From Polynucleobacter brandtiae (GTDB lineage: Bacteria > Pseudomonadota > Gammaproteobacteria > Burkholderiales > Burkholderiaceae), in contig NZ_PGTX01000001.1 in the NCBI RefSeq assembly GCF_002797575.1, forward strand, positions 558,001-622,000: a DNA stretch of 64,000 bases, given 5' to 3'. A model generated the notes under the pieces. The model ran no database searches, had not been told where the DNA came from, and saw only the letters and a program-made list of their open reading frames with translations. Made by a program: the position numbers and the translations under genes. Positions 18,537 through 27,747 of the stretch are shown here, in pieces. Numbering within the stretch: the first letter of the stretch is position 1; the number at the start of each line of letters is the position of its first letter.

Positions 18537-19496
18537 TTACCTTAGATCCGGCGCCCTTAACAAGGCTTTGCCAGCAGAGGCGCCCACCTCGGCACCGAAT
18601 CTTTTAGCAACTCGTTCTGCAAAGTTTTCTTTCATGGTGTAGTCCAAAATATCTGGGGCCTTAAAGACATCGCGAGCTACCGTATCGACGGTGCCATACC
18701 CATCAACTAAGCCCACTTTAATCGCCTGCTCACCATTCCAAACTCGACCTGAAAACATGTCGGGGGTTTCTTTGAGACGATCGCCTCTACCCTCTTTCAC
18801 CACCGCAATAAATTGCTGATGAATCTCATCGATCATTGCTTTGATCATGTCCACTTGCTTAGGATTTTCCTTAGAGAAAGGATCCATCATGCCTTTATTA
18901 GAGCCCGCAGTGATCATGCGACGAGTCACGCCCAACTTATCCATCAGACCTGTAAATCCAAAGCCCTCCATGATGACGCCAATAGAGCCAACTAGACTAG
19001 CTTTATCAACCAAAATTTGATCCCCAGCAACGGCTACGTAGTAACCACCAGAAGCACAAATATCTTCTACTACAACATAAAACGGCTTATTGGGATACAG
19101 CTTGCGTAAACGATGAATCTCATCATTAATCATTCCCGCCTGAACTGGTGAGCCCCCAGGGCTATTGATACGTAGTACTACGCCTGCACTATTTTCATTT
19201 TCAAATGCAGAGGTCAAAGAGGAATTGATATCCAAAGCATTGGCCATTGAGCTTGCAGCAATCTCACCCTCTAAAGTAACTAGTGCAGTGTGCTTCTCAG
19301 CACCCATGCCATGCCCAGGTAGACGAAAATCAAAGATCGCAAGAACAACGCCCACAAAAACCAGCAAGGTCAGCGCACGAAAGAACGCCTTCCAGCGACG
19401 TGCCTTGCGAGTCTCTTTTAAGTTTTCAAGCAATAAATGCTCAAGGGCTTGTCGCTCCCAAGATTGCTTAGTGCCGTCAGATTGAATTGGATCCAT
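18537..19496 (-). CDS. sppA: S49 family signal peptide peptidase, SppA type
   Basis: SppA-like enzymes degrade cleaved signal peptides in the inner membrane. The 319-residue short form has a cytoplasmic N-terminus, one membrane helix at about residues 42-58 (ALTLLVFVGVVLAIF), RINSPGGSPVQAG for the oxyanion region, the nucleophile serine in DICASGGYYVAVAGD and the lysine in DKASLVGSIGVI. It lies after a HAD phosphatase and rluC in an apparent three-gene unit. Confidence 0.9.
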   Translation of the reverse strand: MDPIQSDGTKQSWERQALEHLLLENLKETRKARRWKAFFRALTLLVFVGVVLAIFDFRLPGHGMGAEKHTALVTLEGEIAASSMANALDINSSLTSAFENENSAGVVLRINSPGGSPVQAGMINDEIHRLRKLYPNKPFYVVVEDICASGGYYVAVAGDQILVDKASLVGSIGVIMEGFGFTGLMDKLGVTRRMITAGSNKGMMDPFSKENPKQVDMIKAMIDEIHQQFIAVVKEGRGDRLKETPDMFSGRVWNGEQAIKVGLVDGYGTVDTVARDVFKAPDILDYTMKENFAERVAKRFGAEVGASAGKALLRAPDLR

Positions 19497-19520
19497 TCCT
19501 AATAATTCCTTTTGAACAAA

Positions 19521-20204
19521 CTAGTTAACGGTGAGATTCTGCTTAAGCCAACGGGTCAGTTGCGACACATCATCCACATGGGTCAGTGAGGCCGATTCTT
19601 TAAGTATGCTTGGTGGGTGCGCGCCGTACGTTACAGCGACTGCATCAACTCCCGCATTGGCGGCCATATCTAAATCATGGGTGGTGTCGCCAATCATCAA
19701 CATTCGCCGTGTTGGTACCTGCATCACATCAGACAATTCCAAGAGCATGCCTGGGTGGGGCTTAGAAAATGATTCATCCGCAGTACGAGTCTCATGAAAT
19801 AAATGACTAATTTGATGATGGTCCAAGGATCGATCGAGCCCCACGCGTGATTTGCCAGTGGCGACGCCAAGCAAATAACCCTCTGCGCGCAGGTCCTGCA
19901 GTAACTCGCGGATACCCGAGAATAAATGGAGTTCGTGATCTTTGGCTAGATAGTGAAAACGGAATCGCTCAGTGAGTTTAGGAAAGTGGGCTGGCTCAAT
20001 CCAAGGAACCGCCCTTCTCAAAGAGTCATGAATTCCCAAGCCAATGACCGAGCTTGCCAGGGTGTCGTCAGGCTCCTTAAAGCCCAAATCACGACATGAC
20101 TGCTGAATACATTCCACAATCGTTGGCGTGGAATCCATGATAGTGCCATCCCAATCCCACACAATCAGCTCATAACGTCTTTCCGACTTTGTTTTCTCAA
20201 TCAT
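19521..20204 (-). CDS. HAD hydrolase, phosphoglycolate phosphatase-like
   Basis: The 227-residue protein is a haloacid-dehalogenase phosphatase with a helical cap: motif I VWDWDGTIMDS, motif II VATGKS, and motif III/IV GDTTHDLDMAANAG. It resembles Gph-type phosphatases but the substrate cannot be set from sequence. It overlaps rluC by 4 nt (ATGA), an arrangement common in Burkholderiales, which suggests a coupled housekeeping role. Confidence 0.87.
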   Translation of the reverse strand: MIEKTKSERRYELIVWDWDGTIMDSTPTIVECIQQSCRDLGFKEPDDTLASSVIGLGIHDSLRRAVPWIEPAHFPKLTERFRFHYLAKDHELHLFSGIRELLQDLRAEGYLLGVATGKSRVGLDRSLDHHQISHLFHETRTADESFSKPHPGMLLELSDVMQVPTRRMLMIGDTTHDLDMAANAGVDAVAVTYGAHPPSILKESASLTHVDDVSQLTRWLKQNLTVN

Positions 20205-21262
20205 GTGGCTACTTTAATGGGTTCACTTTTTTCACTAGCGACTTCAAATAACTTCATCATTGCTGCAAATTCCACAGGAAGTGGCGACTCGATTCGCATC
20301 TTTTCTCCCGTTCGAGGATGGGTAAAACCAGCGAGGTGAGCATGAAGGTACAAGCGCTTTGATTTAACCACTTTATCTTGATCCTCAAAACCATACTTGT
20401 CGTCACCTAAGATGGAATGCCCCAACTTCTGTAGGTGCACTCGAATTTGATGTGTGCGCCCTGTTTTGAGTTGAGCTTCGGCTAGAGTAATGGTGGCATT
20501 CTCGCGCTGAAGCGTTTTAATAACCCGTAAAGCCGTGTGACTTGGCAAGCCATCCGGATCAACACGGACGCGACGCTCCCCGTTGGGTAGTAAGTATTTA
20601 TGCAAAGCGTATTTCAGCTGCATCACCCCTGCTCCCTGAGTAACTTCACCATGGGCTAATAAGTAATACCGCTTGTCAGTCTGACCTTCTCGAATTTGGC
20701 GGTGCAACTCCACCAAAGCACTGCGTTTTTTAGCTAGCAGCAAAACACCGGAGGTATCTCGGTCCAAACGGTGTACTAGCTCAATGAATTTGAGTTCAGG
20801 ACGAGTAATCCGCAAGGTCTCGATGACCCCCAGAGCGATCCCAGATCCGCCGTGGACTGCCAAACCAGCAGGTTTATTAACAATTAATAAAGCGTCATCC
20901 TCATACAAAATCGGCATTTTGTCGGAGTAGCCCTGTGCCCTAGACTTGGTTTGAGCAGTATTGACAATCGCCATTTGGGCGGGTTCAGCTATTCGAACAG
21001 GTGGAACACGGACAACATCACCTTCGACCAAGCGGGTTGTTGGCTCCGCCCTTTTTTTATTCACCCGCACTTCGCCAGAGCGAATAATCCGATACACGTG
21101 GCTTTTGGGTACGCCTTTAGCCCAGCGTAAGAGGTAGTTATCTAGACGCTGGCCAGCCTCTTCGGGGCTGATCGTCTGAAGGTGGACAGCGGGAGCCGTC
21201 GGGGAAACTGAAGAAACTGGGGGTTTAGGCCCTAAAGAGTGGGAAATGGGTTCGGATTTCAT
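20201..21262 (-). CDS. rluC: 23S rRNA pseudouridine synthase RluC
   Basis: RluC makes pseudouridines 955, 2504 and 2580 in 23S rRNA. The 353-residue protein has a poorly conserved N-terminal 25 residues, an S4 RNA-binding domain (QRLDNYLLRWAKGVPKSHVYRIIR) and a catalytic domain with the aspartate motif VHRLDRDTSGVLLLAKKR and GRTHQIRVH. RluC or RluD alternatives exist, but the position divergent from rne, as in E. coli, supports RluC. Confidence 0.93.
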   Translation of the reverse strand: MKSEPISHSLGPKPPVSSVSPTAPAVHLQTISPEEAGQRLDNYLLRWAKGVPKSHVYRIIRSGEVRVNKKRAEPTTRLVEGDVVRVPPVRIAEPAQMAIVNTAQTKSRAQGYSDKMPILYEDDALLIVNKPAGLAVHGGSGIALGVIETLRITRPELKFIELVHRLDRDTSGVLLLAKKRSALVELHRQIREGQTDKRYYLLAHGEVTQGAGVMQLKYALHKYLLPNGERRVRVDPDGLPSHTALRVIKTLQRENATITLAEAQLKTGRTHQIRVHLQKLGHSILGDDKYGFEDQDKVVKSKRLYLHAHLAGFTHPRTGEKMRIESPLPVEFAAMMKLFEVASEKSEPIKVAT

Positions 21263-21308
21263 GATTTATCTCTCTCGCCACCTCGACGAGGGACTTAACA
21301 ATACCCCA

Positions 21309-21334
21309 TTGTCATTCAACTTGTGCCGTATAAT
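21309..21334 (+). promoter_or_regulatory. Candidate rne promoter
   Basis: A perfect TATAAT -10 box lies at 21329-21334. A TTGTCA box is 14 bases upstream, shorter than the usual 16-18, so the -35 element is uncertain. Initiation near 21341 would give a leader of about 374 nt. Confidence 0.4.
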
Positions 21335-21692
21335 CAATGCTCTAGCTAATTTATATCAGCTTGGATCACAATCTGAACTCAGATTTAGATCGGGGAGCTT
21401 GGAGTCGCCCTTAATTGACTCCCGGGGTTGCCCCTCCCCCGTTTAATGAGGCGCAGGGTTGGTGTGCCGTATGCCGCGACCCGCATTAGAAGACAGTTTT
21501 TAGGCGCGCGCCTGCATTGATGGCCAAAAGGAGGCCTCTGCGGCGATCGTCAAGTGTGGCACCGGTAAATAACAGTTTGTTCGGTGTGCTAGACAAAGTA
21601 TGTCTAGGTTTGTTTGATCCACACTCAAAAACCGCTACTGGACCCAGTCCAAAGCGGCATCTAAATTGTCCCTAACGCAGCGCGCAACGACG

Positions 21693-21712
21693 CACTCCCC
21701 ACTAGGAGAGTG
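21693..21712 (+). promoter_or_regulatory. Hairpin occluding the rne ribosome-binding site
   Basis: CACTC (21693-21697) can pair with GAGTG (21708-21712), and alternatively CTCC (21695-21698) with GGAG (21705-21708). Both pairings bury the AGGAG Shine-Dalgarno sequence three to seven bases before the rne ATG. This suggests translation depends on unfolding or on trans factors. Confidence 0.55.
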
Positions 21713-21714
21713 TT

Positions 21715-24306
21715 ATGAAACGCATGTTATTTAATGCAACTCAACAAGAAGAGTTGCGAGTTGCCATCGTCGATGGTCAAAAACTCATCGATATTGATAT
21801 CGAAGCTGCCGGTCGTGAACAACGCAAAGGCAATATTTACAAAGGTGTTATCACTCGCATTGAGCCCTCGCTCGAAGCCTGCTTTGTCAATTACGGCGAA
21901 GAGCGTCATGGCTTTTTGCCATTTAAAGAAGTTGCCCGCACCTATTTTAAAGAAGGTGTTGATGTTCGTAATGCGTCTATTAAAGAAGCTTTGCGCGAAG
22001 GTCAGGAAATTATTGTTCAGGTAGAAAAAGAAGAGCGCGGCCAAAAAGGTGCTGCCCTCACCTCTTTCGTCTCCCTCGCAGGTCGTTATTTGGTGTTGAT
22101 GCCAAATAACCCCCGTGGTGGTGGCGTATCTCGCCGCATTGAGGGCGAAGACCGTCAAGAGTTGCGTGAAGCAATGTCCCAGTTAGAAGTATCTGAGGGA
22201 ATGAGCATCATTGCTCGTACCGCCGGTATTGGTCGTGATGCTACTGAACTGCAATGGGACTTAAGTTATCTCATGCAGTTATGGGGCGCCATTGATGAGG
22301 CAGCCAAAGGAAATTCGGCACCATTATTGATTTATCTCGAATCTAGTCTAGTGATTCGTGCGATCCGTGATTATTTCCAACCCGATATCGGTGAGATCCT
22401 CATCGATACAGATGATATCTATGAGCAAGCCGCTGCATTTATGTCAGTAGTGATGCCGGATAACTTGCCAAGAGTAAAGCGCTATCAGGATGATGTTCCA
22501 TTGTTCTCACGCTTTCAAATTGAGCATCAAATTGAAACTGCGTATTCACGTACGGTCCCATTACCATCTGGTGGCGCAATCGTCATTGATCATACTGAAG
22601 CCCTGGTTTCGGTGGACGTCAACTCCGCGCGCGCTACCCGCGGCTCCGATATTGAAGAAACCGCTACGCGCACTAACTTAGAAGCCGCTGATGAAATTGC
22701 CCGTCAAGCCCGTTTGCGTGACTTGGGTGGCTTAATTGTCATTGACTTCATCGATATGGAATCGAGTAAAGCACAGAAAGATGTTGAGAATCGCCTCCGC
22801 GATGCCCTCCGTCATGACCGTGCACGTGTTCAGATGGGCAAGATCTCTAAGTTTGGCCTGATGGAAATGTCTCGTCAGCGTTTACGTCCCGCCCTCTCTG
22901 AAGGTAGTCATGTAACGTGCCCACGCTGTAATGGCACTGGTCATATTCGCGATACAGAATCTTCTGCATTGCAAGTGCTTCGTATTATTCAAGAAGAGGC
23001 AATGAAAGAAAATACTGCTGCCATTCATACACAAGTACCAGTTGAAGTGGCTGCGTTCTTGTTAAATGAAAAGCGCGCAGAGGTCATCAAGATTGAGTCA
23101 CGCTTTAAAGTGAACGTCTTAATGATTCCTAATAAGCATTTAGAGACGCCACATTACAAACTAGAGCGCTTACGTCATGATGATCCTCGTCTTGACGATC
23201 AAAAGGCTAGTTATGTCATGGCCGAAGAAGCTGCGCGCGAACTCGAAACTGATACCGCTGTGAGCCGTAAAGATGCGGAAGTCAAAGCTCGCCCTGAAGC
23301 TGCTGTCAAAGGAATTACTCCTAATCAGCCAGCTCCAGTGAGCCAGCCACGCCCTGCTCGCACAGAAAAGATCGCCACTGAGAGTACCGGTGGTTTATTT
23401 GGCTTTATTAAGAAACTATTTTCGTCGTCACCAGCACCTGAAGTAAAGCCTGCAGCTAGCGCGCCACGCGGTCGCAATCCAAATAACCGCAATGGCAATA
23501 ACAATGGCAATCGCAATCGAGGCCGTCGCGGGGAACGCAATGATCGCAGCGAGCGTCCAGCAGATGGCGAAGTAGCCACTGCAGTAGCTAGTGCCGAGGG
23601 TACAACTGCTCCGCGCGAAGGTAGGGGGCGTCAAGACGGACGCAACCGTAACGGTAACCGCAACCAAAATAATCCTAAACCAGAAAATCAAGCTGCGGTA
23701 ACGCCAGCAACAGAAGCAACAGTGAGTTCCGATGCTGCTACAGGCGCAGACGGCGAAGAACGTCGTGGTCGTGGTCGCAATCGTCGTGGTCGCGGTCGTG
23801 GTCAACGTGGTGAGCGTACAGAAGGTAGTGTCGAGATAGCCACTACGGCAGCTGCACCAAGTCCCTTCTCAGGTCCGCCTGTAGGAATGGGTGGCGCATC
23901 CTCCTCTATGCCAATTCAAAACATTGCTCAAAGCTTTAGCAGCGCCATTGTTGCGCCAACTCAAGTTAAGCAGCGTGCACCAAGAGAGCCGCGTGCTCCA
24001 CGCCAAAGTAATCGCCCCGCAAATACTGCGGCGCCTACATTGGCTGTAGCGGCTCCAGCACTTGAAGTGATCGTAAAGCCTATGCCTGAACTTCCGAAGG
24101 TTGCCTATCAGGCGCTCGAAGAGAAGCCATTGCAAAGTGTTATTGAATCTGCTGGCATGGTTTGGGTTTCAACTGACACCGCCAAGCAAGCTTCAACCCA
24201 AGTTGAACCAGAAACCATCAAGCTCGGCAGAGCGCCTAAGCCAGCAGTCAGCTTATCTGCTGCGCCAATGGTTATGGTAGAGACTGGTCCAGAAAACAAG
24301 GGTTAA
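21715..24306 (+). CDS. rne: Ribonuclease E
   Basis: RNase E is the main endonuclease of mRNA decay and rRNA/tRNA processing. Residues 1-125 hold the RNase H-like and S1 domains (MKRMLFNATQQEELRVAI, GNIYKGVITRIEPSLEA), then a DNase I-like catalytic domain with VVSVDVNSA-type and GGLIVIDFIDME aspartate motifs, and the zinc link TCPRCNGTGH. From about residue 510 the chain is low-complexity, rich in Arg, Asn and Gly (RRGRGRNRRGRGRGQRG), the presumed RNA and degradosome scaffold, shorter than in E. coli (863 against 1061 residues). The start has AGGAG within a hairpin. Confidence 0.97.
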   Translation: MKRMLFNATQQEELRVAIVDGQKLIDIDIEAAGREQRKGNIYKGVITRIEPSLEACFVNYGEERHGFLPFKEVARTYFKEGVDVRNASIKEALREGQEIIVQVEKEERGQKGAALTSFVSLAGRYLVLMPNNPRGGGVSRRIEGEDRQELREAMSQLEVSEGMSIIARTAGIGRDATELQWDLSYLMQLWGAIDEAAKGNSAPLLIYLESSLVIRAIRDYFQPDIGEILIDTDDIYEQAAAFMSVVMPDNLPRVKRYQDDVPLFSRFQIEHQIETAYSRTVPLPSGGAIVIDHTEALVSVDVNSARATRGSDIEETATRTNLEAADEIARQARLRDLGGLIVIDFIDMESSKAQKDVENRLRDALRHDRARVQMGKISKFGLMEMSRQRLRPALSEGSHVTCPRCNGTGHIRDTESSALQVLRIIQEEAMKENTAAIHTQVPVEVAAFLLNEKRAEVIKIESRFKVNVLMIPNKHLETPHYKLERLRHDDPRLDDQKASYVMAEEAARELETDTAVSRKDAEVKARPEAAVKGITPNQPAPVSQPRPARTEKIATESTGGLFGFIKKLFSSSPAPEVKPAASAPRGRNPNNRNGNNNGNRNRGRRGERNDRSERPADGEVATAVASAEGTTAPREGRGRQDGRNRNGNRNQNNPKPENQAAVTPATEATVSSDAATGADGEERRGRGRNRRGRGRGQRGERTEGSVEIATTAAAPSPFSGPPVGMGGASSSMPIQNIAQSFSSAIVAPTQVKQRAPREPRAPRQSNRPANTAAPTLAVAAPALEVIVKPMPELPKVAYQALEEKPLQSVIESAGMVWVSTDTAKQASTQVEPETIKLGRAPKPAVSLSAAPMVMVETGPENKG

Positions 24307-24316
24307 GCCCACTTCT

Positions 24317-24357
24317 CCAAACTGTCGAGTGTCCCAAAAAGATATCTGACAGTTTGG
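24317..24357. repeat. Inverted repeat between rne and moaA
   Basis: CCAAACTGTC (24317-24326) and GACAGTTTGG (24348-24357) form a perfect 10-base inverted repeat with a 21-base loop, just after the rne stop. No T run follows, so this is not a classical intrinsic terminator; it could stabilise the rne 3' end, act as a Rho-linked end, or bind a regulator before moaA. Confidence 0.55.
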
Positions 24358-24389
24358 CAGAAACCCCATTTCAAAGCCATAATTGAGTC

Positions 24390-25502
24390 ATGGTTGAAAA
24401 AGTAATCCCCATTCGATTAGATGAAGGCAAAGGTTTGACGCCATCCATTCCAGGACAGCTCCAAACTCCTAATGCCTTCACAAAAGATACTCGCGGACGT
24501 CAGTTACGCGACTTACGCATCTCTGTAACAGACCGGTGTAACTTTCGGTGCACTTACTGCATGCCTAAAGAGATATTCGATAAAGACTATCCTTACCTTT
24601 CCCATAATGAGCTTCTCAGCTTTGAAGAGATTGCTAAATTAAGCTCGATCTTTGCGACGCTTGGTGTTGAAAAGATTCGACTTACTGGCGGCGAACCTTT
24701 ACTTCGAAAAAATCTTGAAGTACTGATAGAAATGCTTGCCAAGATTCGCACAGTGGATGATCTGCCCTTGGATTTAACGCTCACTACCAACGGCAGTATT
24801 TTGCGCAAGAAAGCGGTTGCGCTTAAGGCTGCTGGACTGCATCGCTTGACCATTAGTCTTGATGGTTTAAATGATGACATCTTCAAAAAAATGAACGATG
24901 TGGACTTTCCGGTAACGGATGTATTGGATGGTATTGCCGCAGCCCAAGAAGCCGGCTTTACGAACATCAAAGTTAACATGGTGGTAAAGAAGGGGACAAA
25001 CGACCAGGAAATTATCGCCATGGCGAGGCACTTTAAAGGAATCGGTATTACGCTTCGCTTTATAGAGTTCATGGATGTGGGTAGCTCCAATGGCTGGGAT
25101 ATGGCACAGGTTCTTCCCTCAAAAGAAGTAGTGGCAAGAATTAATGCAGTCTTTCCAATTGAACCCATTCAAGCCAACTACTATGGTGAGGTGGCTCAGC
25201 GCTGGCGCTACTTAGATGGTTCTGGTGAAATTGGCCTGATCTCAAGTGTCACACAGACATTTTGTCACGAATGCACGCGTGCTCGGATTTCTACTGATGG
25301 TCAGCTATATCTTTGCTTGTTCGCTAATGAGGGTTTTGACTTCAAAACTCTTTTACGCTCAGGTAAAAGTGATTTAGAAATCGCGAATGCTGTCATGACT
25401 ACCTGGACAGGACGCAAGGATCACTATTCAGAAATTCGGGGATCTCATACTGCTGAACTTTCTGGCACGCGAAAAGTCGAAATGTCTTACATTGGTGGCT
25501 AA
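24390..25502 (+). CDS. moaA: GTP 3',8-cyclase MoaA
   Basis: MoaA is a radical-SAM enzyme that starts molybdenum cofactor synthesis from GTP. The 370-residue protein has the radical-SAM cluster CNFRCTYC, a second cluster with cysteines in [10 protein letters not shown] and YLCLF, and the C-terminal double glycine (YIGG) needed for activity. An extension of about 35 residues precedes the core. It is followed after two bases by mobA; moaC, moaD, moaE and moaB-like partners are not adjacent, except mog about 9 kb away. Confidence 0.95.
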   Translation: MVEKVIPIRLDEGKGLTPSIPGQLQTPNAFTKDTRGRQLRDLRISVTDRCNFRCTYCMPKEIFDKDYPYLSHNELLSFEEIAKLSSIFATLGVEKIRLTGGEPLLRKNLEVLIEMLAKIRTVDDLPLDLTLTTNGSILRKKAVALKAAGLHRLTISLDGLNDDIFKKMNDVDFPVTDVLDGIAAAQEAGFTNIKVNMVVKKGTNDQEIIAMARHFKGIGITLRFIEFMDVGSSNGWDMAQVLPSKEVVARINAVFPIEPIQANYYGEVAQRWRYLDGSGEIGLISSVTQTFCHECTRARISTDGQLYLCLFANEGFDFKTLLRSGKSDLEIANAVMTTWTGRKDHYSEIRGSHTAELSGTRKVEMSYIGG

Positions 25503-25504
25503 CG

Positions 25505-26107
25505 ATGTCTAGTCAAAAAATTACTGGATTGATTTTGGCAGGTGGTCGCGCCCAAAGAATGGGGGGTATCGACAAGGGCTTAATCCCCTTTCGTGGCAAA
25601 CCATTAATTGAATCTGCTATAGAGCGGCTGAAGCCGCAGGTAGACACCATTCTCATTAATGCTAATCGCAACATCACCAAATACGCTCACTATGGTTATC
25701 CCGTCATCATGGATGAAACTCCAGATTTCTCGGGTCCGTTGGCAGGTTTCTCTATCGGACTAAAGCACTGTGCAACACCGTACCTATTAACCTCTCCTTG
25801 TGACTCCCCGTTATTGCCACTAGATCTTGCAGAGAGAATGCTCACAAAATTGGAAGCGGAGAATCTAGATTTGGTTTATGCCTCTTCAGAGGAGGTCAAT
25901 GGTAAGGTGTGGGCGCAGCCTGTATTTTGCTTAATGCGTAATACTCTTGAGCACTTACTGAATGATTTTTTGAGTAAAGGTGATCTCAAAATTGACCATT
26001 GGTTTAAAGAGGTCTTCAGCGGAACCGTTGTATTTAATGCGCCTCACGCTTTTGCTAACGTCAACACACCCCAAGAGCTCGATGCATTAGAAAAAATATC
26101 CTCATGA
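25505..26107 (+). CDS. mobA: Molybdenum cofactor guanylyltransferase MobA
   Basis: MobA links GMP to molybdopterin to form the bis-MGD cofactor of DMSO-reductase-type enzymes. The 200-residue protein has the nucleotide-binding motif LAGGRAQRMGGIDKGL, NANRN, DETPDFSGPLAG and TSPCDSPLL. It overlaps moeA by 4 nt (ATGA) and follows moaA by two bases, so the three genes are one unit. Confidence 0.94.
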   Translation: MSSQKITGLILAGGRAQRMGGIDKGLIPFRGKPLIESAIERLKPQVDTILINANRNITKYAHYGYPVIMDETPDFSGPLAGFSIGLKHCATPYLLTSPCDSPLLPLDLAERMLTKLEAENLDLVYASSEEVNGKVWAQPVFCLMRNTLEHLLNDFLSKGDLKIDHWFKEVFSGTVVFNAPHAFANVNTPQELDALEKISS

Positions 26108-27441
26108 GCAACGCAAGCCCTGCATCACCAAATAATGCTATTTTGTTAACTGACTCATTGCACGTCGATGAGGCCCGTAAAGCGATTGCCGGATTGGTAA
26201 CCGAGCTACTTCAAGAGTCCTTAGTGGGTTCCGATTTAACGGCAACCCAATCCGTTCTTTTGGATCAGGCAATGAATCGTATTTTGGCAGTAGATTTACT
26301 CTCGCCAATAGATGTGCCTGCAGCCGATAACTCCGCCATGGATGGCTTTGCCTTTAATGGCAATTGTCTGGGCGATGATAGCCAGGACATCACGCTCAAA
26401 GTGGTCGGTACGGCTTATGCTGGCAAACCCTTTATTGGGAGTATCGGCCAAGGTGAATGTATAAAAATAATGACAGGTGGCCTAATGCCCCAGGGTTGCG
26501 ATACCGTCATTCCACAAGAGCTCACTGATACCACCAATACTGCGAGCGATGTGCTCGTGACTTTTAAGCAAAATCAAGTCAGGTGCGGAGAAAACCGACG
26601 CTTGCGTGGCGAGGATTTACAAAGTGGTAAGCCTGCGATTTTGGCAGGTCGCTTATTACGGCCATCTGATATAGGGCTAGCAGCATCCTTAGGGATTGAC
26701 AGCCTCGTAGTTCATCGCAAGCTTAGGGTCGCCATCCTATCCTCCGGTGATGAGCTGCGCCCGCTAGGGCAACCCCTTGATGTCGGAAGTATTTATGACA
26801 GTAACCGCTATAGTCTTACCGGCCTGCTCAATAGATTAAATATTGAGATCATCGATTGCGGCATTGTGCGTGATGACCCCAGTGCCCTGAGGACTGCTTT
26901 TTCTGAGGCTGCCACAAAGGCAGATGTACTAATTTCATCGGGCGGCGTTTCCGTTGGAGAGGCCGACTACACCAAGCAAATCATGCAAGAGTTAGGAGAT
27001 GTTGGATTTTGGAAGATTGCCATGCGTCCAGGTCGACCCATGGCTTTTGGAACACTAAAGTCGGTTGGCGCAAAAACTACTGACCGAAAGATTCTCTTCT
27101 TTGGCCTGCCTGGCAATCCCGTTGCAGTCATGGTGACTTTCTATCAGTTTGTCCGCTCTGCCCTATTGCAACTAAATGGCGCAAGTCAGACTGAGCCCCC
27201 ACTAATGCAGGCGATGGCTGAGGCGCCAATTCGGAAAAGACCTGGTCGTACAGAATTTCAGCGAGGCATTTTAGAACGCAGCTTGGATGGCAAACCTACT
27301 GTCAGACTGACCGGCAGCCAGGGTGCGGGCATTTTGCGCTCGATGAGTGAGGCGAATTGTTTTGTCATTCTGCATCACGATCAGGGCAATGTAGCTAGCG
27401 GAGACTGGGTAGATGTAGCGCTTTTTGACGGACTGCTTTAA
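26104..27441 (+). CDS. moeA: Molybdopterin molybdenumtransferase MoeA
   Basis: MoeA inserts molybdate into adenylated molybdopterin. The 445-residue protein has domain I/II with PAADNSAMDGFAF, the GGLMPQGCDTVIPQE segment, domain III with SGDELRPLG, IYDSNRY and SSGGVSVGEADYTK, and FGLPGNPVAVMVTFYQF. An N-terminal stretch of about 45 residues is longer than in E. coli. It acts with Mog encoded at 34107. Confidence 0.95.
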   Translation: MSNASPASPNNAILLTDSLHVDEARKAIAGLVTELLQESLVGSDLTATQSVLLDQAMNRILAVDLLSPIDVPAADNSAMDGFAFNGNCLGDDSQDITLKVVGTAYAGKPFIGSIGQGECIKIMTGGLMPQGCDTVIPQELTDTTNTASDVLVTFKQNQVRCGENRRLRGEDLQSGKPAILAGRLLRPSDIGLAASLGIDSLVVHRKLRVAILSSGDELRPLGQPLDVGSIYDSNRYSLTGLLNRLNIEIIDCGIVRDDPSALRTAFSEAATKADVLISSGGVSVGEADYTKQIMQELGDVGFWKIAMRPGRPMAFGTLKSVGAKTTDRKILFFGLPGNPVAVMVTFYQFVRSALLQLNGASQTEPPLMQAMAEAPIRKRPGRTEFQRGILERSLDGKPTVRLTGSQGAGILRSMSEANCFVILHHDQGNVASGDWVDVALFDGLL

Positions 27442-27453
27442 GATTGCCCCATT

Positions 27454-27747
27454 ATGAAACTCACTAAAAAAGAACTTGTCTACGTAGACCCAATGCACAC
27501 CGCCAAAACACTGGTGTTAGTCTATCTCTGCTTCTCGGCACCCATAGTGATACTCGCTCTTTTTGTAGCCTTCATCCGTGATGGTTCAATTCCTGGATTT
27601 ACTGTGCTGTCAGCTTTAATTTTGAACGCTGTCCTTGGCTTTGCTTTGCTGTGGATTGCCTGCAAAGTATATAACTGGGTTGCGGGGAAATTCGGTGGTA
27701 TTGAATTGGCTATCCGCGAACTACCAGAAGAAATTGAATCAGACTAA
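27454..27747 (+). CDS. Small two-helix membrane protein, function unknown
   Basis: I do not recognise this 97-residue protein. It has a charged N-terminus (MKLTKKELVYVDP), a membrane helix at about residues 18-41, a second at about 48-70, and an acidic tail (IRELPEEIESD). It follows moeA by 12 nt and probably shares its transcript, although a link to molybdenum cofactor is not shown. Its stop overlaps the convergent dehydrogenase gene by 4 nt. Codon use looks like that of its neighbours and the translation is well formed, so I take it as real. Confidence 0.72.
   Translation: MKLTKKELVYVDPMHTAKTLVLVYLCFSAPIVILALFVAFIRDGSIPGFTVLSALILNAVLGFALLWIACKVYNWVAGKFGGIELAIRELPEEIESD

Larger units (their letters stand above)
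21263..21714. promoter_or_regulatory. Divergent rluC/rne intergenic region and structured rne leader
   Basis: This 452-base gap has no convincing gene. It contains several stems: ATCTGA/TCAGAT (21371-21384), GGAGTC/GACTCC (21401-21422) inside an outer CGGGGAG/CTCCCCCG pairing (21391-21441), GTGTG+CTAGAC/GTCTAG+CACAC (21584-21624), and CCGCT+TGGAC/GTCCA+AGCGG (21632-21657). A small hairpin covers the AGGAG ribosome-binding site. In E. coli a 361-nt rne leader lets RNase E control its own mRNA; a similar role here is inferred from position, length and structure. Confidence 0.7.

Noticed and set aside
23428..23805. Long open frame opposite the rne 3' part
   Set aside because: It is a Thr/Ile/Ala-rich shadow of the repetitive Arg/Asn/Gly-rich tail of RNase E and has no start signal or family motif.
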